Shown in pieces: positions 1 to 7,615 of a stretch of DNA of 32,385 bases. The stretch is taken from the NCBI GenBank assembly GCA_900539465.1, contig UQCF01000020.1:1-32385 (forward strand), written 5' to 3'. The notes beneath the pieces were generated by a model. That model saw only the letters and a list, made by a program, of their open reading frames with translations, was not told the origin of the DNA and made no database searches. The position numbers and the translations under genes are program-made. Source of the DNA: an uncultured Ruminococcus sp. Lineage in GTDB: Bacteria; Bacillota; Clostridia; Oscillospirales; Acutalibacteraceae. The stretch's first letter is position 1. Each line of letters begins with the position of its first letter.

Positions 1-305
1 CAACCGAGCCCTCGACAGAGCCTTCAACAGAACCCTCAACCGAGCCCTCGACAGAACCTTCAACAGAACCATCAACCGAGCCTTCTGATACAACAAAACC
101 CACAGAGACTACAACAAAGACAACTGTTCCTACAACAGACGATGCAACAACAGTAACAACCACAACAACCACAGTTGCAGGCGGCTCTTCTGCAGACACA
201 GAGAACCCCAGCACAGGTGAGAGCGTTGCAGCGGCAGTTGCAGCAGTTGCAGTTCTCGGCGTAAGTGCAGCAGCAGTAGTTGCTCTTCGCAAAAAAGAAG
301 ACTGA
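1..305 (+). CDS. C-terminal part of a cell-wall-anchored surface protein (5' end outside window)
   Basis: The frame is open from base 3 to the TGA at 303-305. It encodes about seven TEPS tetrapeptides, a Thr-rich stretch, and then a C-terminal sorting signal: the motif NPSTG, a hydrophobic segment of about 20 residues rich in Ala and Val, and the basic tail RKKED. This layout matches sortase substrates of Gram-positive bacteria, with NPxTG replacing the usual LPxTG; that assignment is inferred from the pattern. The TEPS region would be an extended, probably glycosylated stalk spanning the wall. The functional N-terminal domains lie outside the window, so the role is unknown. No sortase gene is seen here. 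A terminator hairpin follows the stop. Confidence 0.8.
   Translation, partial: TEPSTEPSTEPSTEPSTEPSTEPSTEPSDTTKPTETTTKTTVPTTDDATTVTTTTTTVAGGSSADTENPSTGESVAAAVAAVAVLGVSAAAVVALRKKED
3..86 (+). repeat. TEPS-encoding 12-bp tandem repeat, with 36-bp higher-order period
   Basis: Seven consecutive 12-bp units encode Thr-Glu-Pro-Ser. The units alternate between ACCGAGCCCTCG-like, ACAGARCCTTCA-like and ACAGAACCMTCA-like forms, so the array has a 36-bp super-period. This suggests expansion by duplication of three-unit blocks. The array continues to the left window edge, so its full size is unknown. Confidence 0.85.
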
Positions 306-329
306 TTGATTAACGCATAAAATAAAATA

Positions 330-364
330 TCCCACATTCACCGGAATGTGGGATTTTATTTTTT
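330..364 (+). terminator. Rho-independent terminator of the surface protein gene
   Basis: TCCCACATT (330-338) pairs with AATGTGGGA (345-353) around a short loop and is followed by a T-rich run to about 364. It lies 25 bases after the stop codon. Confidence 0.85.
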
Positions 365-436
365 CTAAAACTGTTGATTTATTATTTCGTTATTGATAGA
401 ATATATTTAATAAAAAACAAGGAGGAAACTCTGATT

Positions 437-1378
437 ATGAAAAAAGGCGCAAAAATAATTTCAGTAGTTCTTTCTGTTGCAATGGTGCTGTCGCTTGTTT
501 GGGCATTTGCCGTGAATTCGCTTGCCGCGGACGCACCTGTGTTTGCAGTGAAAGAAGTCAGCAAAAAGTATAACACCGTAACGGTAGAGGTAAATCTCTT
601 ATCAGGCAGCTTTAACGCGCTGGATTTAAACTTCAGATATTCAAGAGGCGTTAAGCTTAAAACAATAGAGCAGGGCAGTGCACTTAAAACATCCGGTGCT
701 ATGGCTATGCTGAATCCCAATGCAAATACTTCGGCAGATCAGTCACACGCATCCATGATTGCGATTGACGGTTATAATCAAAAGGGTCAGATGCTTGTGG
801 CAACTTTCCAGGTTCCTTTTGCTTCGGATTATTCCATAAGCGTTTATGCGACAGATTGCAGAATTACCGTCGGCAATGACAATGTTGAGGTTAAGCCCAC
901 CGTTAAAGAAAGCGTATCTTATAAATACGAAAAGCCTACAACGTCAACAACCAAGTCAACTACAACTACAACCACAACAACCAAAGCCCCTAATCAGCCG
1001 AAGCCAAATAACCCGACTAATACTACAAACAAGACGAATAACGGAACAACAGTCCGCACAGCGGTTATACCTGGCGGCTCGGTCACCGTAGCAAGCGGCA
1101 GCGGCACAACGGCTCAGGGCGACACCACAACATCGTCCGAACCTACCGATGAAAACCTTGACATTGACGAATATTCTTCGGAGAGTGCAGAGTACTCGGC
1201 GCTTTCGTCAGCGGTCGGGGCAAACGCAAAGGCGGCAGACAAAATTCAGCTCAAACAGTCTCACAACAAAAAGACTATAATTATTGTTGCGGCCGCTGCT
1301 GCGGTTCTTATTGCAGGCGCAGTTGTAGCAATAGTTCTTATAAATAAAAAGAAAAATAACACAACAGATACTTTTTAA
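437..1378 (+). CDS. Secreted, membrane-anchored protein with a cohesin-like domain and Thr-rich linker
   Basis: The ATG at 437 follows GGAGGAAAC and starts MKKGAKIIS, giving 313 residues; a start at 374 would place non-signal sequence in front. Residues 1-31 form a signal peptide. Residues about 33-165 resemble a cohesin-type beta-sandwich: the segments VTVEVNLLSGSFNALDLNF, LKTIEQGSALKTS and GQMLVATFQVPF follow the strand order of cohesins. A Thr/Lys/Pro/Asn linker follows, including a run of eight Thr, and residues about 280-302 form one membrane helix with a Lys-rich tail. It is probably surface-displayed. In cohesin systems such a domain binds dockerins, and this window holds two dockerin proteins, so it may be a single-cohesin anchor. 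Cohesin assignment is by eye and only moderately sure; another secreted beta-sandwich domain is possible. Confidence 0.7.
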   Translation: MKKGAKIISVVLSVAMVLSLVWAFAVNSLAADAPVFAVKEVSKKYNTVTVEVNLLSGSFNALDLNFRYSRGVKLKTIEQGSALKTSGAMAMLNPNANTSADQSHASMIAIDGYNQKGQMLVATFQVPFASDYSISVYATDCRITVGNDNVEVKPTVKESVSYKYEKPTTSTTKSTTTTTTTTKAPNQPKPNNPTNTTNKTNNGTTVRTAVIPGGSVTVASGSGTTAQGDTTTSSEPTDENLDIDEYSSESAEYSALSSAVGANAKAADKIQLKQSHNKKTIIIVAAAAAVLIAGAVVAIVLINKKKNNTTDTF

Positions 1379-1396
1379 CGCGTAACCGGTAGCAGC

Positions 1397-1441
1397 ACAA
1401 GCCGTTTTCAGATTTATTTCTGTTAAAACGGCTTGTTTTTT
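1397..1441 (+). terminator. Rho-independent terminator after cohesin-like gene
   Basis: ACAAGCCGTTTT (1397-1408) pairs perfectly with AAAACGGCTTGT (1425-1436) and is followed by a T run. Confidence 0.9.
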
Positions 1442-1461
1442 ATAAAAAATAAAAATTGTTA

Positions 1462-1490
1462 TTGCAACTTTTTGCCTAATTTGATATTAT
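1462..1490 (+). promoter_or_regulatory. Predicted sigma-A promoter of serS
   Basis: TTGCAA (1462-1467), a 17-base spacer and TATTAT (1485-1490). The start site would be near 1497, giving a leader of under 30 bases. There is therefore no room for a T-box, which often precedes serS in Firmicutes. Confidence 0.7.
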
Positions 1491-1524
1491 TAAATATGGA
1501 TGTTATATGAAGGGAGCATTTAAA

Positions 1525-2811
1525 ATGCTTGATTTGAAATTTTTAAGAGAAAACCCCGATATTGTAAAACAAAATATTAAAAATAAGTTTCAAGATTCCA
1601 AACTTTCGCTTGTTGACGAGGTTATAGAGCTTGATAAACAGAGCCGTGCGGCAAAAGGCGAGGCAGACTCACTTCGCGCAGGCAGAAATAAAATATCAAA
1701 ACAGATAGGCGCACTCATGGCTCAGGGCAAAAAAGAAGAGGCAGAGCAGGCAAAAGCACAGGTTGCACAAAATGCAAAGAAACTTGCCGAGCTTGAAGCT
1801 TTAGAGACAGAGTACAGCGAAAAAATCAACAAAATCATGATGGTTATTCCCAACATAATCGACCCGTCCGTGCCGATAGGCAAAGACGATTCCGAAAATG
1901 TTGAGGTTGAAAAATTCGGTGAGCCTTTTGTGCCGGATTTTGAAATTCCTTATCACGTTGATATTATGGAGGCTTTTGACGGCATAGACCTTGACTCTGC
2001 AAGACGTGTGGCGGGCAACGGCTTCTATTATCTCATGGGCGACATCGCAAGACTTCATTCGTCAATCATCTCTTATGCGAGAGATTTTATGATAGACAGA
2101 GGCTTCACATACTGTGTTCCTCCGTTTATGATTCGCAGCGGAGTTGTAACGGGTGTTATGAGCTTTGCCGAGATGGACGCAATGATGTATAAAATTGAGG
2201 GCGAAGACCTCTATCTTATCGGTACAAGTGAACACTCTATGATAGGCAAATTTACCGATACCATTATTCCCGAAGAAAAATTGCCCCAGACTCTCACAAG
2301 CTATTCGCCTTGCTTCCGCAAAGAGAAGGGCGCACACGGCCTTGAAGAGCGCGGAGTATACAGAATACACCAGTTTGAAAAACAGGAAATGATAGTTGTC
2401 TGCAAACCCGAAGAGAGCAAAATGTGGTTTGATAAGCTTTGGCAGAATACGGTTGACCTTTTCCGCTCGCTCGATATACCCGTCAGAACACTTGAGTGCT
2501 GCTCCGGCGACCTTGCGGACCTCAAGGTTAAATCAATAGACGTTGAGGCTTGGTCACCCAGGCAGAAGAAGTATTTTGAAGTCGGCAGCTGCTCAAACCT
2601 CGGCGATGCACAGGCTCGCAGATTAAAAATCCGCGTCAACGGCAAAAACGGCAAATATCTTGCCCATACTCTTAATAATACAGTTGTCGCTCCGCCGAGA
2701 ATGCTTATCGCTTTCCTCGAGAATAACCTCAATGAGGACGGCTCTGTCAGAATTCCCGAAGCTCTCAGACCTTATATGGGCGGCAAAACCTTGATAGAAA
2801 AGAAAAATTAA
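1525..2811 (+). CDS. serS: Serine--tRNA ligase
   Basis: Class II seryl-tRNA synthetase of 428 residues, charging tRNA-Ser with serine in the cytoplasm. The ATG at 1525 (MLDLKFLRENPDIV) is preferred over 1507 because AAGGGAG lies just upstream and the canonical N-terminus begins there. The N-terminal third is the coiled-coil tRNA-binding arm. The class II core follows, with GTSEHSMIG, motif 2 as CFRKEKGAHGLEERGVYR, and motif 3 ending APPRMLIAFLEN, with its catalytic Arg retained. Motif 2 and motif 3 differ from the common bacterial text (motif 3 usually LNGSGLAxGRTLxAILEN), so this is a divergent SerRS subtype. The next gene begins 15 bases downstream and is probably cotranscribed. Confidence 0.95.
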   Translation: MLDLKFLRENPDIVKQNIKNKFQDSKLSLVDEVIELDKQSRAAKGEADSLRAGRNKISKQIGALMAQGKKEEAEQAKAQVAQNAKKLAELEALETEYSEKINKIMMVIPNIIDPSVPIGKDDSENVEVEKFGEPFVPDFEIPYHVDIMEAFDGIDLDSARRVAGNGFYYLMGDIARLHSSIISYARDFMIDRGFTYCVPPFMIRSGVVTGVMSFAEMDAMMYKIEGEDLYLIGTSEHSMIGKFTDTIIPEEKLPQTLTSYSPCFRKEKGAHGLEERGVYRIHQFEKQEMIVVCKPEESKMWFDKLWQNTVDLFRSLDIPVRTLECCSGDLADLKVKSIDVEAWSPRQKKYFEVGSCSNLGDAQARRLKIRVNGKNGKYLAHTLNNTVVAPPRMLIAFLENNLNEDGSVRIPEALRPYMGGKTLIEKKN

Positions 2812-2826
2812 CAGGAGTGCATTTCT

Positions 2827-4431
2827 ATGAATTTTAATTCCGAGCCCGGTGTCGTTAAACTTCCGCGCGCATCTATGCCGGAGGAGGTAGGGGTAGACTC
2901 ATCTGTTGTGATGAGCTATGTAAATGAAATAGAAAAAAGAGGATATAAATTTGACAGCTTAATGGTTTTAAGGCACGGCAAAGTTGCGGCTGAATTTGTC
3001 TGGAGGCCTTATGATGCCGATATTCCTCACGATATGTATTCTTTCAGCAAAACCATGACCGCAACGGCAATCGGTTTTGCAATAGACGAGGGCTTGCTCT
3101 CACTTGATACAAAGATATATTCGTTCTTCCCCGAAAAATATGCTGAACTCAACGGTGCACAAAAAGACTATGCCGATCAAATGAATATTCATTCGCTTCT
3201 TACGATGCGTTCGGGCAAAAGAATAAATATGTTTAAAGACACCGCCAAAATGGATTGGACGGAAAATTATATGGGTGCAAAATTCAAATGCGCGCCCTGC
3301 ACAAAGTGGGATTATGTGAGCGAAAACATATATATGCTTGCAAAAATTCTTACCATAGTTACGGGTCAGTCCTTGACGGAATACCTCACACCGAGGCTTT
3401 ATGAACCGCTTGAAATGGGCGTGCCGAAGTGGGAGACCGACCCCGAGGGCGTTGAGGCCGGCGGCTGGGGACTTCAGCTCACAACCGAGCAAATGGCAAA
3501 ATTCTCTTTGCTTTATTTGCAGGGCGGTATCTGGAACGGCAAACGCATATTGCCCGAAAAATGGATAAAAGCCTGCACCAAAAAGCACATTGACCTTGTG
3601 CCTTGCATGATACATGACGGCACGGGCTATGGCTATCAGGTATGGCTGAATGACAACCCGAGCTATCTTCGCTTTGACGGACTTTTCGGTCAAATATCGG
3701 TAATGTTTAAAGATTATGACGCTTGTGTGGTATTCAACGCGGCAGATACGAGAGAATATGAATACATCAAAATGATTTTTGATTATTTCCCTAAAGCATT
3801 CGGCGACGATCTTGTGATGCCGGACGAAAATTATATCTCAAATTTTAAGGCGGAGCTTGAGAGAAAGTCATATGACTGGTCACCCGCAATGCCGAGAAAC
3901 GAAAAAGCAGAGAGCGAGATTGACGGCAAAAGATACCGCATTAAACCCCGCGATAATGCGAGCGTACTCGGCGTAACGAGCTATTTTATGTGGTCTAAAA
4001 AGCCCGGAAAAATGGAATACATCGAGTTTGATTTTTCAAAAGATGTTCCGCAGTTTATCTGGAAAGAGGCTAACAGCCCTGAGAACAGAATGGATATAGG
4101 CATGAACGGCGATTTTGCCTATTCAAATGCGATTTTGGCAGATATACCTGTTATCATGGCGTCGCAGGGCAGCTGGCTTAAAGACAATAAATTTAAGCTT
4201 AACATTCATCCTCTCGGCAGGTCGCAAAACAGGCAAATGGTGTTTAGCTTTAACGGCAAGAGCGTTAAGATAAATTCAAAGGCAAATATGAATGCCGGCG
4301 ACCTGTTGGTGTTCAGACTGTTTTTTGCCGGCATGAATGTTCCGCCTGCATTAAAGAATGTTATTGGCATTATAATTAAAATCGCAAACGAGATATGGTT
4401 TGACCCAAATCTTAAAGGTACGCTTGAATAA
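2827..4431 (+). CDS. Serine hydrolase of the beta-lactamase/CubicO family
   Basis: A 534-residue protein with the serine beta-lactamase/penicillin-binding fold. The SxxK nucleophile motif is SFSKTMTA near residue 76. The second motif appears as YVS within WDYVSENIYMLAKIL, a Tyr-x-Ser form as in 6-aminohexanoate-dimer-hydrolase-like members. A GLFGQ segment near residue 285 sits where the HxG/KTG-type motif is expected. The last 150 or so residues are an extra C-terminal region of unclear role. No signal peptide is visible, so it is probably cytoplasmic and acts as an esterase or peptidase rather than a secreted beta-lactamase; the substrate cannot be deduced. It follows serS closely and has its own RBS (ACAGGAGTG). 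A strong terminator follows. Confidence 0.85.
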   Translation: MNFNSEPGVVKLPRASMPEEVGVDSSVVMSYVNEIEKRGYKFDSLMVLRHGKVAAEFVWRPYDADIPHDMYSFSKTMTATAIGFAIDEGLLSLDTKIYSFFPEKYAELNGAQKDYADQMNIHSLLTMRSGKRINMFKDTAKMDWTENYMGAKFKCAPCTKWDYVSENIYMLAKILTIVTGQSLTEYLTPRLYEPLEMGVPKWETDPEGVEAGGWGLQLTTEQMAKFSLLYLQGGIWNGKRILPEKWIKACTKKHIDLVPCMIHDGTGYGYQVWLNDNPSYLRFDGLFGQISVMFKDYDACVVFNAADTREYEYIKMIFDYFPKAFGDDLVMPDENYISNFKAELERKSYDWSPAMPRNEKAESEIDGKRYRIKPRDNASVLGVTSYFMWSKKPGKMEYIEFDFSKDVPQFIWKEANSPENRMDIGMNGDFAYSNAILADIPVIMASQGSWLKDNKFKLNIHPLGRSQNRQMVFSFNGKSVKINSKANMNAGDLLVFRLFFAGMNVPPALKNVIGIIIKIANEIWFDPNLKGTLE

Positions 4432-4435
4432 TATA

Positions 4436-4473
4436 AGACATCGGGCTGTTTATGCAGCTCGATGTCTTTTTTT
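4436..4473 (+). terminator. Rho-independent terminator of the serS operon
   Basis: AGACATCGGGCTG (4436-4448) pairs with CAGCTCGATGTCT (4455-4467) with one G-T pair, followed by a T run. Confidence 0.9.
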
Positions 4474-4508
4474 GATAAAAATTTATGCAAGCAATATAGT
4501 TTTTTATA

Positions 4509-4537
4509 TTGATTTAGTACATAAACTGTGATATTAT
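4509..4537 (+). promoter_or_regulatory. Predicted promoter of the YhhN-family gene
   Basis: TTGATT (4509-4514), 17-base spacer, TATTAT (4532-4537), about 30 bases before the start codon. Confidence 0.65.
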
Positions 4538-4569
4538 CTAAATAGCAAAACTCTTGGAGGAAAAAACTT

Positions 4570-5268
4570 ATGTTATGCTGGATTTTTTTAGGCTTAGGCA
4601 TCGTCACTACCTGCGTTTTTCTTTATAAGAGAGATTCAAACGGCAGCAGAATGGCATTGCTTCTCAAAACTGCGGCGAGCTTAATGTTTATTACAACGGC
4701 GGTTGTTGCGATATATTATAACCGCGGCGATATGCGCTACGGCCTCATGATTGTTATGGGGCTTGTGCTCGGCATGCTCGGCGATATATGGTTAGACCTA
4801 AAATGGATATATCCAAACGATATAAAGTATTTTCTTTACGGCGGGTTTATATTCTTTTTGCTCGGGCATTTGTGCTTTACCTCGGCGGTTGTGCTTATAA
4901 ACGAAATGCCGATAAAAGAATTTTTGCTTTGCCTCATTCCTCCGGTGCTGATTGCGATTGGCGTTCAGCTCTGTGCAAAGCCTTTAAAGCTCGATTTTAC
5001 AGGATACAAATTTATTTCATCTCTTTACGGCGCGTTTCTTGCGATGACCGTGTCTGTCTCTGCGAGAAGTGCGATAGCCTCCGGCGGCGCAACCTCTCAG
5101 GTGGTTATGACAGCCGGCGCGGCACTGTTCTTTTTATCTGATTTTGTGCTCTCCGGTACATACTTCGGTCAGGGCAAAAACTCAAAACCGTATGTTGTGC
5201 TAAATCACATTCTTTATTATTCGGGTCAGTTTATGATAGCTATGTCAGTGTTCTTTTGCGGAAAGTGA
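4570..5268 (+). CDS. YhhN-family (TMEM86/lysoplasmalogenase-like) membrane protein
   Basis: A 232-residue integral membrane protein with about eight hydrophobic segments. The segments MLGDIWLDLK, FFLLGHLCFTSAV and LSDFVLSG fit the YhhN pattern, in which conserved Gly-Asp, His and Ser-Asp residues lie near the membrane face. The best-studied relatives, animal TMEM86 proteins, hydrolyse the vinyl-ether bond of lysoplasmalogens. A plasmalogen-related role would make sense in an anaerobic clostridium, but this is inference from the family. RBS TTGGAGG lies 9 bases upstream, and the gene has its own promoter. It appears monocistronic, with no clear terminator before the dockerin gene promoter. Confidence 0.8.
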   Translation: MLCWIFLGLGIVTTCVFLYKRDSNGSRMALLLKTAASLMFITTAVVAIYYNRGDMRYGLMIVMGLVLGMLGDIWLDLKWIYPNDIKYFLYGGFIFFLLGHLCFTSAVVLINEMPIKEFLLCLIPPVLIAIGVQLCAKPLKLDFTGYKFISSLYGAFLAMTVSVSARSAIASGGATSQVVMTAGAALFFLSDFVLSGTYFGQGKNSKPYVVLNHILYYSGQFMIAMSVFFCGK

Positions 5269-5280
5269 TTTTAAAAACAG

Positions 5281-5309
5281 TTGATTTTTATTTTTAGCTT
5301 TGATATAAT
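5281..5309 (+). promoter_or_regulatory. Predicted promoter of the small dockerin gene
   Basis: TTGATT (5281-5286), 17-base spacer and a consensus TATAAT (5304-5309). It starts only 12 bases after the preceding stop codon. Confidence 0.75.
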
Positions 5310-5343
5310 AAACAAAAGCTGTTAAATTACGGAGGATTAGGAT

Positions 5344-5664
5344 ATGAAAAAGTTAATTGCGATAATTTCTGCTGCTGTTATAGTTGCCGCTATGTTGGTG
5401 CCTGCCGCATTTGCCGCACAGACTGTTTACGGTGATGTTACTGGTGACGGCAAAGTTAATTCATCCGATGCACTTATGATTCTTCAGTCAAGCGTCGGTC
5501 TTAAAAAACTCAGCAAAAATCAAAAAACAGCTGCCGACGTTGACGGCAACGATAAGGTTAATTCGGCAGACGCGTTGCTTGTGCTTAATTACTCTGTCGG
5601 CAACATAGACGTCTTTCCTGTTGAAGAGGGCGGAGAGCCAGCAACAGACCACGACGTTATGTAA
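5344..5664 (+). CDS. Small secreted protein consisting of a single type I dockerin
   Basis: A 106-residue protein: signal peptide 1-24 (cleavage after AFA), then a dockerin at about 29-86, then a short acidic tail. Two F-hand calcium loops are visible: DVTGDGKVNSSD (Asp31, Asp35, Asn39, Asp42) and DVDGNDKVNSAD (Asp65, Asp67, Asn69, Asn73, Asp76). The two following helices are LMILQSSVG and LLVLNYSVG. Dockerins normally attach enzymes to cohesins of a scaffoldin; here there is no catalytic domain at all. It could be a competitor, a cap or an adaptor for cohesins, or a remnant of a larger gene, but it has its own promoter, RBS (CGGAGGA) and signal peptide. The call dockerin is firm; the role is open. 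Confidence 0.88.
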   Translation: MKKLIAIISAAVIVAAMLVPAAFAAQTVYGDVTGDGKVNSSDALMILQSSVGLKKLSKNQKTAADVDGNDKVNSADALLVLNYSVGNIDVFPVEEGGEPATDHDVM

Positions 5665-5690
5665 TACAAAATAAATTAGTCAAATCATAA

Positions 5691-5735
5691 AAGCTATAAT
5701 TCACTCTCGTCATCTGATGTGAATTATAGCTTTTT
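5691..5735. terminator. Bidirectional terminator, copy 1 of a dispersed inverted repeat
   Basis: AAGCTATAATTCAC (5691-5704) and GTGAATTATAGCTT (5719-5732) form a perfect 14-bp stem around a 14-base loop. T-rich sequence follows on both strands. It separates the plus-strand dockerin gene from the minus-strand MATE relic. The same arms recur at 11211-11257 and 23634-23681. Confidence 0.85.
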
Positions 5736-5737
5736 CT

Positions 5738-5875
5738 TTATGATTTATAAATTTTGAGCGAAACAAAAACAGTGACTGTAAAGGTAACGGTGTCTGCAAT
5801 CGCCATAAAGTATAAAACTCCGTCAAGACCCAGCCATATGGGCAGCAAAAGCACAAGCCCGACGTCTAAAACATT
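5738..5875 (-). pseudogene. C-terminal remnant of a MATE-family transporter
   Basis: Read on the minus strand, 45 codons end at a TAA (plus strand 5738-5740). They encode segments such as NVLDVGLVLLLPIW and LGLDGVLYFMAIADT, then a hydrophobic stretch and a Lys-containing tail. This matches the last two helices of MATE efflux proteins; compare the intact MATE at 20202-21581, which has IMPHIISDGTTAVYTAEPVAD at the same place. The frame is closed by a stop at 5876-5878 immediately upstream and no start is available, so only the tail of a deleted gene remains. The sequence between it and the glycosyltransferase gene (5876-5945) is AT-rich and without a recognisable feature. Confidence 0.7.
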
Positions 5876-5945
5876 TTAAATAAAGCAGTCAATTATTTAT
5901 ATCAACAAAAAATCAGAAAATTTTTTGTGCCCGGCAGTGCAAAAA

Positions 5946-7043
5946 TTAAAAATTATTTTCAAAATCTTTGTACGCTTCAATAACCGAGTTTGCCCAAGCG
6001 TCTATATTATAATTTTGTGCCGCAAGAGCCTTATTTTTTTCTTTCAACTCATCATTGCCAAGAAGATTTATTGCTTTTTGTATAGCTTCGCTCAATGACC
6101 TTGGATTTTCATTTTCAAACCACAAAATATCAAGATTTTTTTGAGCGTGGCAAAGCTGACCCTCGCAGTCGCTTGCGATAACCGTGTTTTTGCAGTATGC
6201 CGCCTCAACAATTGCATAGCAAAAGCCCTCACGTCTTGACGCAGAAAGAAATATGTCGCTTATGTCATAATATGCGGCTATATCGTTTCGCGGCGGAACA
6301 AGCCTTACCCAATTCGGAATTTCGCCGAATTGATTTATGATTTGCTCTTTTATTTTTTCGAGATTTGACGAAACCGAAATCATAATATAGATATTATATT
6401 TTTGCCGAAGCTGTGAAATTGCTTCTAACGCAATGTCTGCTCCCTTTAGGCGATAGTCATATGCCAACATAAAGCAGTTTATGCTGTTATCTTCGGGGAA
6501 AACGGATTTTTTATCTATTGGCTCAAATGAATCAAGTCTTTTAAAAAATACCGCATTGTTTATAAATCTGTGTGATAAAAACGGATTGAACTTGCTAATT
6601 TCTTCATCTACCGATTTGCTTACGCCGATGGCATGCCAGTTTTTATAAATAAGTTTTGCGGCGATTTTTTTCTTTATTCCGCTTACACCGTAGCGGCTCT
6701 CATAATTTTTAACTTTTATTATGCTTTTTGAACCGCAAGCAATTTTTACGCATAAGTCAGTTTCGTTATTTGTGAAATGGGTATGGACAATACCAATTTC
6801 ATGCTCGTTTATAATCTTTTTAAATGATTTTATTTTATCAAAAAATGAGGTACCGTAAACATAAACAGGGGAGTGCTCGGCTAATTTTTCGTACCAGTGA
6901 TCCTCTCTGTTTTCAATTCTTTGCGGAAAGGCATAAACTATTTTGCTCCCCGTTTCGTTGAGCTTTTGGTTAAGCACTTCAAGCGATTCTATAAAGTTTC
7001 CGCGGTACGCCGCTGCGTAATCACATATATGCAGTATATTCAT
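5946..7043 (-). CDS. GT4-family glycosyltransferase (group 1)
   Basis: A 365-residue GT-B fold enzyme with no membrane segment. The ATG at 7043 (MNILHICDYAAAYRGNF) is chosen over the GTG at 7052 because GGGGTG lies 6 bases upstream of it. The N-terminal Rossmann half starts with the usual MNILHI strand. The C-terminal half carries SRREGFCYAIVEAA, the E-x7-E region that binds the nucleotide-sugar donor in GT4 enzymes. It most likely adds a sugar to an envelope glycan or a surface protein; the acceptor cannot be read from sequence. It stands alone on the minus strand with its own promoter and converges on the dockerin gene. The C-terminal part of a MATE gene lies downstream, a sign of past rearrangement. 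Confidence 0.85.
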   Translation of the reverse strand: MNILHICDYAAAYRGNFIESLEVLNQKLNETGSKIVYAFPQRIENREDHWYEKLAEHSPVYVYGTSFFDKIKSFKKIINEHEIGIVHTHFTNNETDLCVKIACGSKSIIKVKNYESRYGVSGIKKKIAAKLIYKNWHAIGVSKSVDEEISKFNPFLSHRFINNAVFFKRLDSFEPIDKKSVFPEDNSINCFMLAYDYRLKGADIALEAISQLRQKYNIYIMISVSSNLEKIKEQIINQFGEIPNWVRLVPPRNDIAAYYDISDIFLSASRREGFCYAIVEAAYCKNTVIASDCEGQLCHAQKNLDILWFENENPRSLSEAIQKAINLLGNDELKEKNKALAAQNYNIDAWANSVIEAYKDFENNF

Positions 7044-7060
7044 AAAAAACACCCCAAAAA

Positions 7061-7089
7061 ATTATATCATAACATTCGGATGTTTTCAA
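7061..7089 (-). promoter_or_regulatory. Predicted promoter of the glycosyltransferase gene
   Basis: On the minus strand TTGAAA (plus 7084-7089), 17-base spacer, TATAAT (plus 7061-7066). Confidence 0.75.
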
Positions 7090-7105
7090 TAAAGGATTTA
7101 AGCCC

Positions 7106-7134
7106 TTGAAATCCTATAAACCTTGTGGTATAAT
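7106..7134 (+). promoter_or_regulatory. Predicted promoter of the Rrf2 regulator gene, with an overlapping dyad
   Basis: TTGAAA (7106-7111), 17-base spacer, TATAAT (7129-7134). An inverted repeat TCCTAT (7112-7117) / ATAGGA (7133-7138) brackets the spacer and the -10 box. It could be an autoregulatory operator; that part is inference. Confidence 0.7.
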
Positions 7135-7154
7135 AGGAAAAAGAGGTGAACATT

Positions 7155-7586
7155 ATGATGGTATCAACAAAAGGCAGATATGCTTTGAGAATTATGGTTG
7201 ACCTTGCCGGCAGAGCGAGCGAAGGTTATGTTTCACTCAAAAGCATCGCTTCAAGGCAGGGAATATCGGAAAAATATATGGAGAGCATTGTTTCTATGCT
7301 AGTTAAAAACGGATTTGTTGAGGGCTTGCGCGGCAAAGGCGGCGGATATAAGCTCACAAGACCGGCAGATACCTACACGGTCGGCAGTATTTTAAGAGTA
7401 ACAGAGGGCAGCCTTGCTCCCGTAGCTTGCCTTGAAAGCTCTGCCAACAAATGCGAGCGTGCAGAGCAGTGCACAACGCTGCCTGTGTGGAAAAAGCTTG
7501 ATGAGATTATAAATGATTATCTTGAAAGTGTTAATCTTGCAGACCTTGCAGGCTGCCCCGACGGCGGAGATAACTACGTTATATAA
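7155..7586 (+). CDS. Rrf2-family transcriptional regulator, IscR-like with three cysteines
   Basis: A 143-residue DNA-binding protein. The ATG at 7155 is used because GAGGTG ends 6 bases upstream. The winged helix-turn-helix covers residues about 1-70 (MVSTKGRYALRIMVDLA, SEKYMESIVSMLVKNGFVEG, then the wing GKGGGYKL). Cys92, Cys100 and Cys106 form C-x7-C-x5-C, close to the C-x5-C-x5-C that holds the [2Fe-2S] cluster in E. coli IscR. Bacillus CymR, the usual Rrf2 regulator of cysteine metabolism, lacks these cysteines as I recall it. The downstream genes handle sulfide, homocysteine and cysteine, so this protein probably couples Fe-S or sulfur status to their transcription. The target and cluster are inferred. 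Confidence 0.88.
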   Translation: MMVSTKGRYALRIMVDLAGRASEGYVSLKSIASRQGISEKYMESIVSMLVKNGFVEGLRGKGGGYKLTRPADTYTVGSILRVTEGSLAPVACLESSANKCERAEQCTTLPVWKKLDEIINDYLESVNLADLAGCPDGGDNYVI

Positions 7587-7615
7587 AAATTTTTTAAAAA
7601 AATTTATAAAACCTA

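Noticed and set aside
72..341. Minus-strand Cys-rich ORF over the surface-protein tail
   Set aside because: Its cysteines come from antisense reading of Ala/Thr codons (GCA/ACA) of the real gene.
1442..1524. T-box leader before serS
   Set aside because: The predicted promoter leaves under 30 bases of leader.
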